Origin: Rhizobium sp. PP-CC-3A-592 | GTDB lineage: Bacteria; Pseudomonadota; Alphaproteobacteria; Rhizobiales; Rhizobiaceae | Reading direction: 5' to 3' | NCBI RefSeq assembly: GCF_003217095.1 | Contig: NZ_QJSR01000003.1 | Coordinates: forward strand, 181,375-245,374 | DNA length: 64,000 nt | Shown: one piece after another, positions 8,063 to 15,614 of the stretch | Numbering within the stretch: the first letter of the stretch is position 1 | Layout of the letters: every line of letters begins with the position of its first letter | Made by a program: the position numbers and the translations under genes | Notes under the pieces: model-generated | The model's input: the letters and a program-made list of their open reading frames with translations, nothing else | Told to the model about the DNA's origin: nothing | The model's database searches: none

Positions 8063-8959
8063 CTATCCCTTTACCGCGCCGGCGGTGAGACCGGCCACGA
8101 TGCGCCGTTGGAAGATCAGAACGACGATGATCAGCGGCAATGTAACGGTGACCGAGGCGGCCATGATCTGGCCGAACGGATATTCATAGCGGGTCGTGCG
8201 CCCGATGAGGCCAATCGCCACCGGAACGGTCTTGTTCTCGTCCGTCAGCATGAAAGTGAGCGCGAAGAGGAATTCGTTCCAAGCGAGAATGAAGGCGAGA
8301 ATGCCGGTGCTGGCAAGGGAAGGCCCCATCAGCGGCAACAGGATCCGTGTGAGAATCCGGAAATGCGAGCACCCGTCAATCAGCGCCGCCTCTTCCAGCT
8401 CCCGCGGAAACTCGCGAATGAAGGTCGTGAGAATCCAGGTGGTGAACGGCACGGTGGACAGCAGGTAGGTGACGATGAGCGCGCTCGGGCGATTGTAGAG
8501 GCCGAGCGCGTTGATGAGCTCGAACATGCCGGAGAGGACCGCGACTTGCGGAAAGATCGAGATCATCAGGATCGCCATCAGCACGACCCGCTTCTGGGGA
8601 AAATCCAGGCGTCCGAGGGCGTAGGCCGAGACGATGCCAAGCGCCAGCGACACGACAGTCGTGCCCGTTGCCACGAAGACCGAATTGAGCAGCGAGCCCA
8701 TGAAGACCGGATTGTCGAACAGTTGCCGGTAATAGCTGAAATTCAGCGCCGGCAGAAAGGCCGTCGTATAGAGCTCCGCCCCCTGCTTGGTGGAAGAGAC
8801 GATCGCCCAGTAATAGGGAAACAGCGTGTAGGCGAGCACGAGGAGGATAAGCACGCCGAGAGCACCCTTGCGGACCCGGCGACGCAGCCGGTAATGCGCC
8901 GATGACCGACGCTTGATGCGAACGGGTGAGGATGTGGAGGCAGTTGTGGCCATGATCAT
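8063..8959 (-). CDS. Sugar ABC transporter permease, MalG-type
   Basis: 298-residue inner-membrane permease of the carbohydrate uptake CUT1 class. It has six predicted helices after a basic N-terminus. The EAA loop that couples to the ATPase reads ELEEAALIDGCSHFRILTRI, with the downstream LPLMGPSLASTGILAFILAWNEFLFAL typical of MalG-like subunits shown here in short form as AWNEFLFAL. The ATG at 8959 overlaps the stop of the preceding permease (ATGA); a second ATG lies two codons on. It pairs with the permease at 8956-9846 and the ATPase at 9836-10948. Confidence 0.94.
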   Translation of the reverse strand: MIMATTASTSSPVRIKRRSSAHYRLRRRVRKGALGVLILLVLAYTLFPYYWAIVSSTKQGAELYTTAFLPALNFSYYRQLFDNPVFMGSLLNSVFVATGTTVVSLALGIVSAYALGRLDFPQKRVVLMAILMISIFPQVAVLSGMFELINALGLYNRPSALIVTYLLSTVPFTTWILTTFIREFPRELEEAALIDGCSHFRILTRILLPLMGPSLASTGILAFILAWNEFLFALTFMLTDENKTVPVAIGLIGRTTRYEYPFGQIMAASVTVTLPLIIVVLIFQRRIVAGLTAGAVKG

Positions 8960-9846
8960 TCTCCCGCCGAACGATCGAGACGCAGCGCGCCGATGAGGAT
9001 AATGGCGACCAGTGCGACCAGCAGGAACACCCAGGTGGAGGCAGCCGAGCCGACGCCCAGTTCCTGAAAGCTGATCAATCGGTCTCGCGCATAGATCGAG
9101 ACCGTCATGACGTTCTGGTTGCTGGCGGCGAGCACATAGGCCAGGTCGAACATGCGGATGGCATCGAGCGACCGGAACAGCACGGCAACGCCGATGGCCG
9201 GTTTCAGCAAGGGCAGCGTGATCGACCAGAACCGCTTCCATGCGGGAATGCCGTCGACTTCGGCCGCTTCCATCATCTCGCCGGGAATGGTCTGGAGGCC
9301 GGCGAGGATCAGGAGCACCATGAAGGGCGTCGTCATCCAGACGTCGATGAAGATCACCACGCCCATGATCAGCGAACTGCTCGCCGTCCAGGCGATGCCG
9401 TGGTCGATGAGCCCGAGGGAGATGAGGATGCGGTTGAACACGCCGAACTGGTCGTTCAGCATCCACTCCCAGATCTTGGTGGCGACGACGACGGGGATCG
9501 CCCAGGGAACGAGGATCGCCGCGCGCAGCAGTCCGCGCCCGGGGATCGCCTCGTTCAGCAGCAGGGCGATGCCGAGACCGAGCAGCGTCTCGATCGCCAC
9601 GGAGATGACGGCAAAGGTCAGCGTGTTCCGCACCGCCGACCACCAGGCGGGATCGTTGATGACCTCGATGAAATTCGAGATGCCGACCATGCCGTACACG
9701 GCGGGATCGTCGAGATAGGCATCGGTGAAGCTGAAGAAGAACGTGCGGCCGAGCGGCCATACCGCGACCATCAGCATGACGACAACCAGCGGCGTCAGGA
9801 ACAGCCACGCCGTCCTGTGCTCCCGGCGGGCGAGCTTAGCGCTCAT
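8956..9846 (-). CDS. Sugar ABC transporter permease, MalF-type
   Basis: 296-residue membrane permease, the first of the two transmembrane subunits. Helix 1 is WLFLTPLVVVMLMVAVWP. A MalF/UgpA-like periplasmic stretch with NTLTFAVISVAIETLLG follows, then the EAA loop EMMEAAEVDGIPAWKRFWSI and LPLLKPAIGVAVLFRSLDA. The start codon at 9846 overlaps the 3' end of the ATPase gene by eleven bases, and its stop overlaps the next permease, so the three genes form one tightly packed unit. Confidence 0.94.
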   Translation of the reverse strand: MSAKLARREHRTAWLFLTPLVVVMLMVAVWPLGRTFFFSFTDAYLDDPAVYGMVGISNFIEVINDPAWWSAVRNTLTFAVISVAIETLLGLGIALLLNEAIPGRGLLRAAILVPWAIPVVVATKIWEWMLNDQFGVFNRILISLGLIDHGIAWTASSSLIMGVVIFIDVWMTTPFMVLLILAGLQTIPGEMMEAAEVDGIPAWKRFWSITLPLLKPAIGVAVLFRSLDAIRMFDLAYVLAASNQNVMTVSIYARDRLISFQELGVGSAASTWVFLLVALVAIILIGALRLDRSAGE

Positions 9847-10948
9847 GGAGCAATCTCCCCTCGGCTGGAACACCCTCGGGCAAAGCGCTCGAAGACCGGT
9901 GGGCGATCCGCTTGCCCTCGCCATCGAAGACGAAGATATCGGCATCCGCAAAGGAGAGCCCAACCAACTGGTTGCGACGCTCGGCCGGCGGACGACCGGC
10001 GACGCGCACGACCCAGATCGTTTCGTCGGACAGGCGGATATAGGCGAAGTGCTCGTGACCGAGGTCCTCGACGCGTTCCAGAATGCCGTCCATCCGGCCA
10101 GCGCCGGCAGCGACGATCGACAGCGCTTCGGGCCGAACGCCGACGGAGGTGGGCTGCCCGCCATCGACCAAAAATCCGGCCGGCAAGGCGAACCCGTTTG
10201 TCCCGGAGCCTGCTGCCAGATCGGCAAAGTTCATCCGGGGACTGCCGATGAAGCCTGCGACGAAGCGGTTGACCGGCGACTGGTAGAGTTCCAGCGGTGT
10301 ACCGACCTGCTCGATCGAACCCTGATTGAGCACGACGATCCGGTCCGCCAGCGTCATCGCCTCGGCCTGATCGTGGGTCACGTAGACCATGGTGGTCTTG
10401 ATGTCCTCGTGCAGGCGCGCGATTTCGATGCGCATTTCCATGCGCAGGTCGGAATCGAGGTTGGACAGCGGCTCGTCGAAGAGAAAGATCTCCGGCTCGC
10501 GCACGAGCGCCCGGCCGATCGCCACGCGCTGGCGCTGGCCGCCGGAGAGTTCCCGCGGGCGCCGGGCGAGCAGGTGATCGACCTTCAGCATCCGGGCGAC
10601 GGTCTCGACCTTGCGCCGGACGGCGTCCTTGCCGAGGCGCATGGTTTCCAGCGCAAAGCCGATGTTCCGCTCGACGCTCATGTGGGGATAGAGCGCATAG
10701 GACTGGAAAACGAAGGCGACGCCGCGCTTGGATGCGGGCACGTCCGTGACCTCTTCGCCATCGATGAGCACTTGCCCGCTGGAGGCGGGAACGAGGCCGG
10801 CGACGATGCGCAGCAGCGTGGATTTCCCGCAGCCCGAGGGGCCGACGAAAACCACGAACTCGCCGTCCGCGATGTCGAGATCGACGCCGCGGATGACGGT
10901 GTGCGTGCCGTACGTTTTGGTGACGGAAGAAAGGGCGATGGATGCCAT
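9836..10948 (-). CDS. Sugar ABC transporter ATP-binding protein, MalK/UgpC-type
   Basis: 370-residue cytoplasmic ATPase that powers the CUT1 importer. Walker A is GPSGCGKST, the Q-loop VFQSYALYPHM, the signature LSGGQRQRVAIGRAL, Walker B IFLFDEPLSNLDS and the H-loop YVTHDQAEAM. The C-terminal OB-type regulatory domain (about 240-370) is complete. Order in the operon is binding protein, ATPase, permease, permease, GNAT, with a 160-base gap holding a hairpin before this gene. In rhizobia, ATPases of this class may serve several CUT1 systems. Confidence 0.95.
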   Translation of the reverse strand: MASIALSSVTKTYGTHTVIRGVDLDIADGEFVVFVGPSGCGKSTLLRIVAGLVPASSGQVLIDGEEVTDVPASKRGVAFVFQSYALYPHMSVERNIGFALETMRLGKDAVRRKVETVARMLKVDHLLARRPRELSGGQRQRVAIGRALVREPEIFLFDEPLSNLDSDLRMEMRIEIARLHEDIKTTMVYVTHDQAEAMTLADRIVVLNQGSIEQVGTPLELYQSPVNRFVAGFIGSPRMNFADLAAGSGTNGFALPAGFLVDGGQPTSVGVRPEALSIVAAGAGRMDGILERVEDLGHEHFAYIRLSDETIWVVRVAGRPPAERRNQLVGLSFADADIFVFDGEGKRIAHRSSSALPEGVPAEGRLLHER

Positions 10949-11055
10949 GGCAGATCCGATCAGGAAGACAAATGAACGCCGCCGCGCCTGCGTCGCGGCA
11001 GGCTCGTGGTCATGCGGAAAGGTCGAGACGAGAGAGGGTCCGAAGCCACATCGCG

Positions 11056-11092
11056 CCTCCGTTTCCAACCCCTTAAAGGCCGGAAACGGAGG
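11056..11092. repeat. Perfect 11-bp inverted repeat between binding-protein and ATPase genes
   Basis: Arms CCTCCGTTTCC (11056-11066) and GGAAACGGAGG (11082-11092) flank a 15-nt spacer that contains a smaller palindrome (CCTTAAAGG). It lies just past the stop of the solute-binding-protein gene and before the ATPase gene. No U-tract follows on the minus strand. The likely role is to stabilise the binding-protein mRNA or weaken read-through, giving an excess of binding protein over membrane subunits, as known in maltose-type operons (inference). Confidence 0.6.
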
Positions 11093-11108
11093 ACAGCCTT
11101 GGGAGGGC

Positions 11109-12368
11109 TCAGCGACTTTCCTTCAGCTTCTCCAGCCGGGCGGCCAGGTCCTTGAGGCCGCTCTCGACCTCTTTACTGCCGGACAGCATGTCGTGGACGC
11201 TGCGATAGAAGGCCTGCGACACGCGGTTGTAGCTGGTGCCGGTATAGCCGGACGGGCGGCTGGCGCTGTCGGCAAAGGCCTGCTGGTTGTCCTTGAGGAA
11301 GGGGATCTTCGCCAGGACGTCGGGATCGGTGTAGAGCGCCGTGATGGACGGGTTGAAGGCGGCATCGACGGCGCGCATCTTCTGCATCTCGGGACCTGTG
11401 ATGAAATCGACGAAGTTCGCCGCGACATCCGGCTTCGTCGAAAACTTCGAGACGCCGTAATACATCGGGCCGAGGCAACCGGACGACTTTTCGCCGGCCT
11501 TGCCGACCGGAAGCGGCATCATGCCGACCTTGTCGATGACGGCGCTGCCCTTGGTCTGCGACGTGCCCCAGACATAGGGCCAGTTGCGGTGGAAGATGGC
11601 ATTGCCGGATTCGAAGACGGCGCGCGAGGCTTCCTCGTCGTAGTTGAGCACGCCTTCGGGGCTGATCGTGCCGATCCAGCTTTTCGCGAGCGTCAGAGCC
11701 CCGGCGGCCGCGGGATTGTCGATCGTCACCTTGCCGTCGTCGGAAATGATGTTGCCACCGCCGCTGGAGCTGATCAGCTCGATCGCGTCGCAGGTCAGGC
11801 CTTCGAAGCTCTTGGCTTGCCAGGCATAGCCCCACATGTCGGTCTTGCCGTCGGCGCGTTCCTTGTCCTGGATCTCCTTGGCGGTCGCCGTCAGCTCTTC
11901 CCAGGTCTTGGGCGCGGGCTTGCCGTATTTCTCCAGCAGATCCTTCCGGTAGAACATCAGGCCGACGTCCATATAGGCGGGCATGGCCACCAGCTTGCCG
12001 TCGAGCTTGGCGGCGTTCAGCGTGGAGGCGAAATGCTGGTCCTGATCGGCTTTGGGCACGAGAGTCGAGATGTCGAGCAGGTTGTTCTTGAACATGCCGA
12101 GCCAGATGACGTCGAGGAACAGAACGTCGACATCGGTGGATTTCGCGGCAAGCAGCTGCTGGTAGAGCGGGATCGCATCATCCAGAAGTGCCGGCATCTT
12201 GTTGATCTTCGCCTCGTTCCCGGTCTTCTCCTTCCAGGCGGCTGCGGCCTTGGTGCAGAGCTCGAACTCGGTCGATGCGCAGAAGACCGACACGGTTTCG
12301 GCGTGTGCCGCGCCGGCGCCCAAAAGCGCGAGAAGCGGAAGGCTGAAGGCAAGCTTTCGATTAAACAT
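11109..12368 (-). CDS. Sugar ABC transporter periplasmic binding protein, family 1
   Basis: 419-residue secreted binding protein. The signal peptide ends ...GAGAAHA, followed by ETVSVFCASTEFELC. The fold markers of family 1 carbohydrate binders are present: YQQLLAAKSTDVDVLFLD, KLVAMPAYMDVGLMFYRKDL and the C-terminal KFSTKPDVAANFVDFITG. The segment around YQQLLAAKS resembles ThuE/AglE-type disaccharide binders, but the substrate is not fixed by sequence. It is the first gene of the operon and is divergent from a HutC-type GntR regulator. The operator-like site at 12446-12461 resembles those of amino-sugar regulators, so disaccharides and amino sugars are both open. Confidence 0.94.
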   Translation of the reverse strand: MFNRKLAFSLPLLALLGAGAAHAETVSVFCASTEFELCTKAAAAWKEKTGNEAKINKMPALLDDAIPLYQQLLAAKSTDVDVLFLDVIWLGMFKNNLLDISTLVPKADQDQHFASTLNAAKLDGKLVAMPAYMDVGLMFYRKDLLEKYGKPAPKTWEELTATAKEIQDKERADGKTDMWGYAWQAKSFEGLTCDAIELISSSGGGNIISDDGKVTIDNPAAAGALTLAKSWIGTISPEGVLNYDEEASRAVFESGNAIFHRNWPYVWGTSQTKGSAVIDKVGMMPLPVGKAGEKSSGCLGPMYYGVSKFSTKPDVAANFVDFITGPEMQKMRAVDAAFNPSITALYTDPDVLAKIPFLKDNQQAFADSASRPSGYTGTSYNRVSQAFYRSVHDMLSGSKEVESGLKDLAARLEKLKESR

Positions 12369-12445
12369 GACGGTCGTTCCCCTGTTCGATTTTTTCCTCT
12401 GACGGCGTCTTCGTTTTGTTTTTGTCGGCCGCTGATGACGATTGG

Positions 12446-12461
12446 ACTGGATATGACCAGT
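12446..12461. promoter_or_regulatory. Candidate HutC/DasR-type operator
   Basis: ACTGGATATGACCAGT, an imperfect palindrome with perfect outer arms ACTGG/CCAGT. It sits between the binding-protein start (12368) and the divergent GntR-family regulator (12542). It closely matches the DasR/NagR site consensus as I remember it (ACTGGTCTAGACCACT/T). Direct repeats TTATGTCA (12461-12468) and TTATGACA (12496-12503) follow. Position and form fit autoregulation and control of the ABC operon; binding is inferred. Confidence 0.5.
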
Positions 12462-12541
12462 TATGTCAATCGCTCTTCAATTTTATATTTCAGGCTTATG
12501 ACAAGATCTGTAATGATGGTGCGAGCAGGAAGGGAATCCGG

Positions 12542-13345
12542 TTGGGCGACGGTGCGGCAGCAGACATCTTGGTGGACGGGAACCGCAGCGCGCCAGTCGA
12601 TGCGCCGCTTGCCGCCATGGTGCGCCATGACGATCCGCGGCCGCTTCACCAGCAGGTGAAGGAGGCGCTGTTGCGCGCCATCGAGGACGGCCGCCTGCCC
12701 CACAACGGCAAACTGCCGTCTGAGCGCAAGCTCGTCGAATCCTTCGGCGTCAGCCGGATCACGGTGCGGCACGCGATCCAGGATCTGATCCGCCAAGGCA
12801 TGGTCAAAAGCCAACCGGGCAAGGGCCTGTACGTGACTCTACGGCCGCTCGGCTACGAGCTGCAGGTGCTGGAGAGTTTTACCGCGACCGCTCTCTCCAC
12901 CAACCGGCAGCCCGGCAGCATGCTGGTGGAGGTGCAGGCCTACAAGCCGGCCGCCGACATCACGCGACCTCTGTTTCTGCCCGAGGGTGCGGAAGTGGTG
13001 ATTCTCAAGCGGATCCGGACGATCGATGGCGTACCTGTCGCGATCCAGACCGACTGGCTGCCGGCAGCCCAGGTACCGGGATTGGCCGATCTCGACTGGA
13101 CCGGCGCCAACCGCTCGCTCTATGCCGAACTGCGCGACCGCTATCATATCCAGCCCGGCCGGGGCCACACGACGCTCAGCGCCCGCATCGCCACGCCATG
13201 GGAGGCCGAACGTCTGGAACTTGCCAACCCGGCCGCCGTCCTCACCGTCGACCAGATCGTGTTCGATCGCCGCAACCGGCCGATCAACATGACGACGCTG
13301 ATCCATCATCCCGAGCGATATCCGCTGACGCTGACGCAGTCGTAG
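12542..13345 (+). CDS. GntR-family regulator, HutC subfamily (UTRA domain)
   Basis: Transcription factor of about 267 residues. The winged helix (about 30-98) reads RPLHQQVKEALLRAIEDG, LPSERKLVESFGVSRITVRHAI shown in part as SRITVRHAIQDL, then the wing GMVKSQPGKGLYV. The C-terminal UTRA effector domain contains VVILKRIRTIDGVPVAIQT and the ending FDRRNRPINMTTLIHHPERY seen here as INMTTLIHH. No ATG fits well upstream. The TTG at 12542 has GGAAGGGA at 12528-12535 with good spacing; an ATG at 12617 would still keep the HTH. It is divergent from the sugar ABC operon and is its probable effector-responsive repressor. Confidence 0.88.
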   Translation: MGDGAAADILVDGNRSAPVDAPLAAMVRHDDPRPLHQQVKEALLRAIEDGRLPHNGKLPSERKLVESFGVSRITVRHAIQDLIRQGMVKSQPGKGLYVTLRPLGYELQVLESFTATALSTNRQPGSMLVEVQAYKPAADITRPLFLPEGAEVVILKRIRTIDGVPVAIQTDWLPAAQVPGLADLDWTGANRSLYAELRDRYHIQPGRGHTTLSARIATPWEAERLELANPAAVLTVDQIVFDRRNRPINMTTLIHHPERYPLTLTQS

Positions 13346-13415
13346 CGCACATATTCCGGGGGTCGCTCCGGCGGGCGAACTGCGGTAGAAGCCGGCCGTT
13401 GCACCGGAACCGATC

Positions 13416-14084
13416 GTGGAAACCACTCTCTATCTGCCCGTAAAGACATTTCTGGAAGGCTTCGGCTTCGAAGTGAAAGGCGAGGTTGCGAGTTGCGATC
13501 TCGTCGGCGTTCGCGCGGGCGAGCCGGACATCGTCGTCGTCTGCGAGCTGAAGCTGACCTTCAATCTGGAGCTGATCCTGCAGGCCGTGGACCGGGCGAC
13601 CCTGTGCGACGAGGTCTGGATTGCCGCGCGGGTATCGGCGAAAGGGCGCGGGCGGGAGGCGGACAAGCGCTATCGCGATCTCTGCCGCAGGCTCGGCATC
13701 GGCATGCTCGGCGTCGCGGATACCGGCGCCGTCAGCGTCATCGTCAGCGCCGTCTCGCCCATGCCGCGCACCAACCCGAAGCGTCGGGCGAGACTGGTCA
13801 AGGAACATCGCGCACGCCAGGGCGACCCGACCGCCGGTGGCGGCGCGCGGGCACCGATCATGACCGCCTACCGCCAGCAGGCGCTTCTCTGCGCCGCCGC
13901 GATCCGGGCCGGCCGGGTGCGGCCAGTCGAGATGCGGCCGAAGGCACCGAAGGCGGCCGCGATCTTGCAGGACAATGTCTATGGCTGGTTCGAGCGCGTC
14001 GAGCGTGGGATCTATCGGCTGACCGAAAGTGGCAACAAGGCGCTGGAGCGCTGGCCGCAGATCGAGGATACGGCGGAGGGATGA
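13416..14084 (+). CDS. DUF2161 family putative PD-(D/E)XK protein
   Basis: 222-residue protein that I recognise as DUF2161-like. An acidic residue in VKGEV, then GEPDIVVVCELKLTF, gives the E...D-x(n)-E-x-K arrangement of PD-(D/E)XK nuclease-fold proteins. The C-terminal half resembles a winged-helix module (YRQQALLCAAAI...VYGWFERVERGIYRLTESG). A GTG start at 13416 begins METTLYLPVKTFLEG, the usual family N-terminus. It follows the GntR regulator by about 70 bases on the same strand. No partner restriction or toxin gene is nearby; the biological role is unknown. Confidence 0.82.
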   Translation: METTLYLPVKTFLEGFGFEVKGEVASCDLVGVRAGEPDIVVVCELKLTFNLELILQAVDRATLCDEVWIAARVSAKGRGREADKRYRDLCRRLGIGMLGVADTGAVSVIVSAVSPMPRTNPKRRARLVKEHRARQGDPTAGGGARAPIMTAYRQQALLCAAAIRAGRVRPVEMRPKAPKAAAILQDNVYGWFERVERGIYRLTESGNKALERWPQIEDTAEG

Positions 14085-14156
14085 AAGCCGTTTCGGACCC
14101 GCGGAAAACTGTCATAAAACGGTGATAGACGATCTGCGACGGGAAAGGGAAAGACC

Positions 14157-14765
14157 ATGACGACCATCCGCACGATCGACCAGCTTGCCGAGATCTATGA
14201 CGGCGTTTCGGAAGCGTCCACCGCCAAGGTGACCTCGTCCCTGACGCCGGGTTACCGCGCGATGATCGAGGCATCGCCGTTTCTGGCCCTTGCCACCGTC
14301 GGGCCGGATGGCATGGACTGCTCACCGCGCGGCGATGCGGAAAGCGTCGTCCGGGTGCGCGACGACAAGACCGTGCTCCTGCCGGACTGGCGCGGCAACA
14401 ACCGCATCGATTCGCTGAGGAACATCGTTCGCGACCCGCGCGTCGCCCTCATGCTGCTCGTCCCCGGCTCCAATACGACCATGCGGATCAACGGCGCGGC
14501 CACCGTTTCGATCGATCCCGACCTTCTCGAAAGCTTCGAGATGGACGGCAAGCACCCGCGCAGCGTCATCGTGGTCGAGATCCACGAGGTCTATTTCCAG
14601 TGTGCCCGCGCGCTGATCCGCTCCGAACTTTGGAACCCCGCTCGCTTCTACGACCCGGCCACCCTGCCGACAGCCGGGCAATTGCTGAGAGAAGCAAAGG
14701 CGAGCTTCGACCAGGAAACCTACGATCGCGAATGGGCGGCACGCGCCGCCCGGACGATGTGGTAG
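14157..14765 (+). CDS. Pyridoxamine-phosphate-oxidase-fold flavoprotein
   Basis: 202-residue protein with the split beta-barrel FMN-binding fold of the PPOX superfamily. Markers are SPFLALATVGPDGMDCSPRGD near residues 40-60 (given here in part: LALATVGPDG), VLLPDWRGNNRIDSLRNI and VALMLLVPGSNTTMRING. This combination matches the MSMEG_1061-type group of uncharacterised flavin or F420-binding reductases rather than true PdxH. GGGAAAGG precedes the ATG. The substrate is unknown. It is convergent with the SDR gene, whose stop is only a few bases away. Confidence 0.86.
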   Translation: MTTIRTIDQLAEIYDGVSEASTAKVTSSLTPGYRAMIEASPFLALATVGPDGMDCSPRGDAESVVRVRDDKTVLLPDWRGNNRIDSLRNIVRDPRVALMLLVPGSNTTMRINGAATVSIDPDLLESFEMDGKHPRSVIVVEIHEVYFQCARALIRSELWNPARFYDPATLPTAGQLLREAKASFDQETYDREWAARAARTMW

Positions 14766-14768
14766 CGC

Positions 14769-15470
14769 TCAGAGAGAGCGCGTGATGCCGCCATCCACGC
14801 GGATGCTCTGTCCGGTGATGTAGCCGGCACCCTGCGAGGCGAGAAACGAGACGGTTGCCGCGATCTCCTCGCTTTTGCCATAGCGGCCCATGGGAACGCG
14901 GTCGCGAAACGTCTCCTTCTCCGGCAGGCTGTCGATGAAGCCGGGGAGGACGTTGTTCATCCGCACGTTGTCGGCCGCGAACTGGTCGGCGAAAAGCTTG
15001 GTATAGGCGGCAAGGCCCGCGCGGAAGACCGACGAGGTCGGGAAGACCGGGTCGGGCTCGACGGCGCTGAAGCTCGAAATGTTGATGATGACGCCGGATT
15101 TCTGCGCGCGCATGATCGGCGCGACCAGCCGCACCGGGCGGACCACGTTCATGAAATAGACGTCCATGCCCCGCACCCAGTCCTCGTCGGTGATATCGGC
15201 GACGGGCGCGCGCGGACCGTGGCCGGCGCTGTTGACGAGAACGTCGATGCGGCCCCAGCGCTCCATCGTCCGGTCGACCAATGTCTTGAGATCCTCGTTC
15301 GACTGGTTGGAGCCGGTCACGCCCAGACCGCCAAGCTCTTCGGCCAGCGCCTTACCCTTGCCGGAAGACGAGAGGATAGCGACCTTGAAGCCATCGGCGG
15401 CCAGCCTTCGGGCAGCGTCAGCACCCATGCCGCTTCCGCCTGCGGTGATGATGGCGATCTTGTCGGTCAT
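14769..15470 (-). CDS. Atypical short-chain dehydrogenase/reductase family protein
   Basis: 233-residue Rossmann-fold protein. The nucleotide-binding motif ITAGGSGMGADAARRL and NSAG are typical of classical SDRs, and the C-terminus YITGQSIRVDGGITRSL is normal. The active-site region is not: after INISSF the usual Y-x-x-x-K pair is replaced in PTSSVFRAGL, where Tyr aligns with Ser and Lys with Arg. It may bind NAD(P) without standard catalysis or use other residues; I recall a subgroup of SDR homologues with this segment. The start at 15470 gives the N-terminus MTDKIAIIT. Confidence 0.88.
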   Translation of the reverse strand: MTDKIAIITAGGSGMGADAARRLAADGFKVAILSSSGKGKALAEELGGLGVTGSNQSNEDLKTLVDRTMERWGRIDVLVNSAGHGPRAPVADITDEDWVRGMDVYFMNVVRPVRLVAPIMRAQKSGVIINISSFSAVEPDPVFPTSSVFRAGLAAYTKLFADQFAADNVRMNNVLPGFIDSLPEKETFRDRVPMGRYGKSEEIAATVSFLASQGAGYITGQSIRVDGGITRSL

Positions 15471-15570
15471 GGCGTCTGCCTTTCGCGTGCTGGAAGTTTT
15501 CAGAATGTATGCCACTGGACATCGTCCGGGCGAAGCGGTTTTTGCGGGCGATGGGCGTCGCGCCGACATG

Positions 15571-15598
15571 CGAGCGGCGGCATCGCTGCCGCCGCTCG
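15571..15598. terminator. Strong hairpin after the MFS gene
   Basis: Perfect 12-bp stem CGAGCGGCGGCA / TGCCGCCGCTCG with a 4-nt loop, located between the stop of the MFS gene (15615, minus strand) and the SDR start (15470). It most likely ends MFS transcription before the SDR gene. There is no T-tract on the minus side, so it may act as a pause or mRNA 3'-end hairpin. Confidence 0.55.
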
Positions 15599-15614
15599 TT
15601 TCGTGATGAGCGGA

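Noticed and set aside
8063-12368. Calling the sugar ABC operon thuEFGK or an N-acetylglucosamine importer
   Set aside because: The binding protein has ThuE-like segments but gene order differs and no thuAB follows. The operator hint toward amino sugars is only suggestive.
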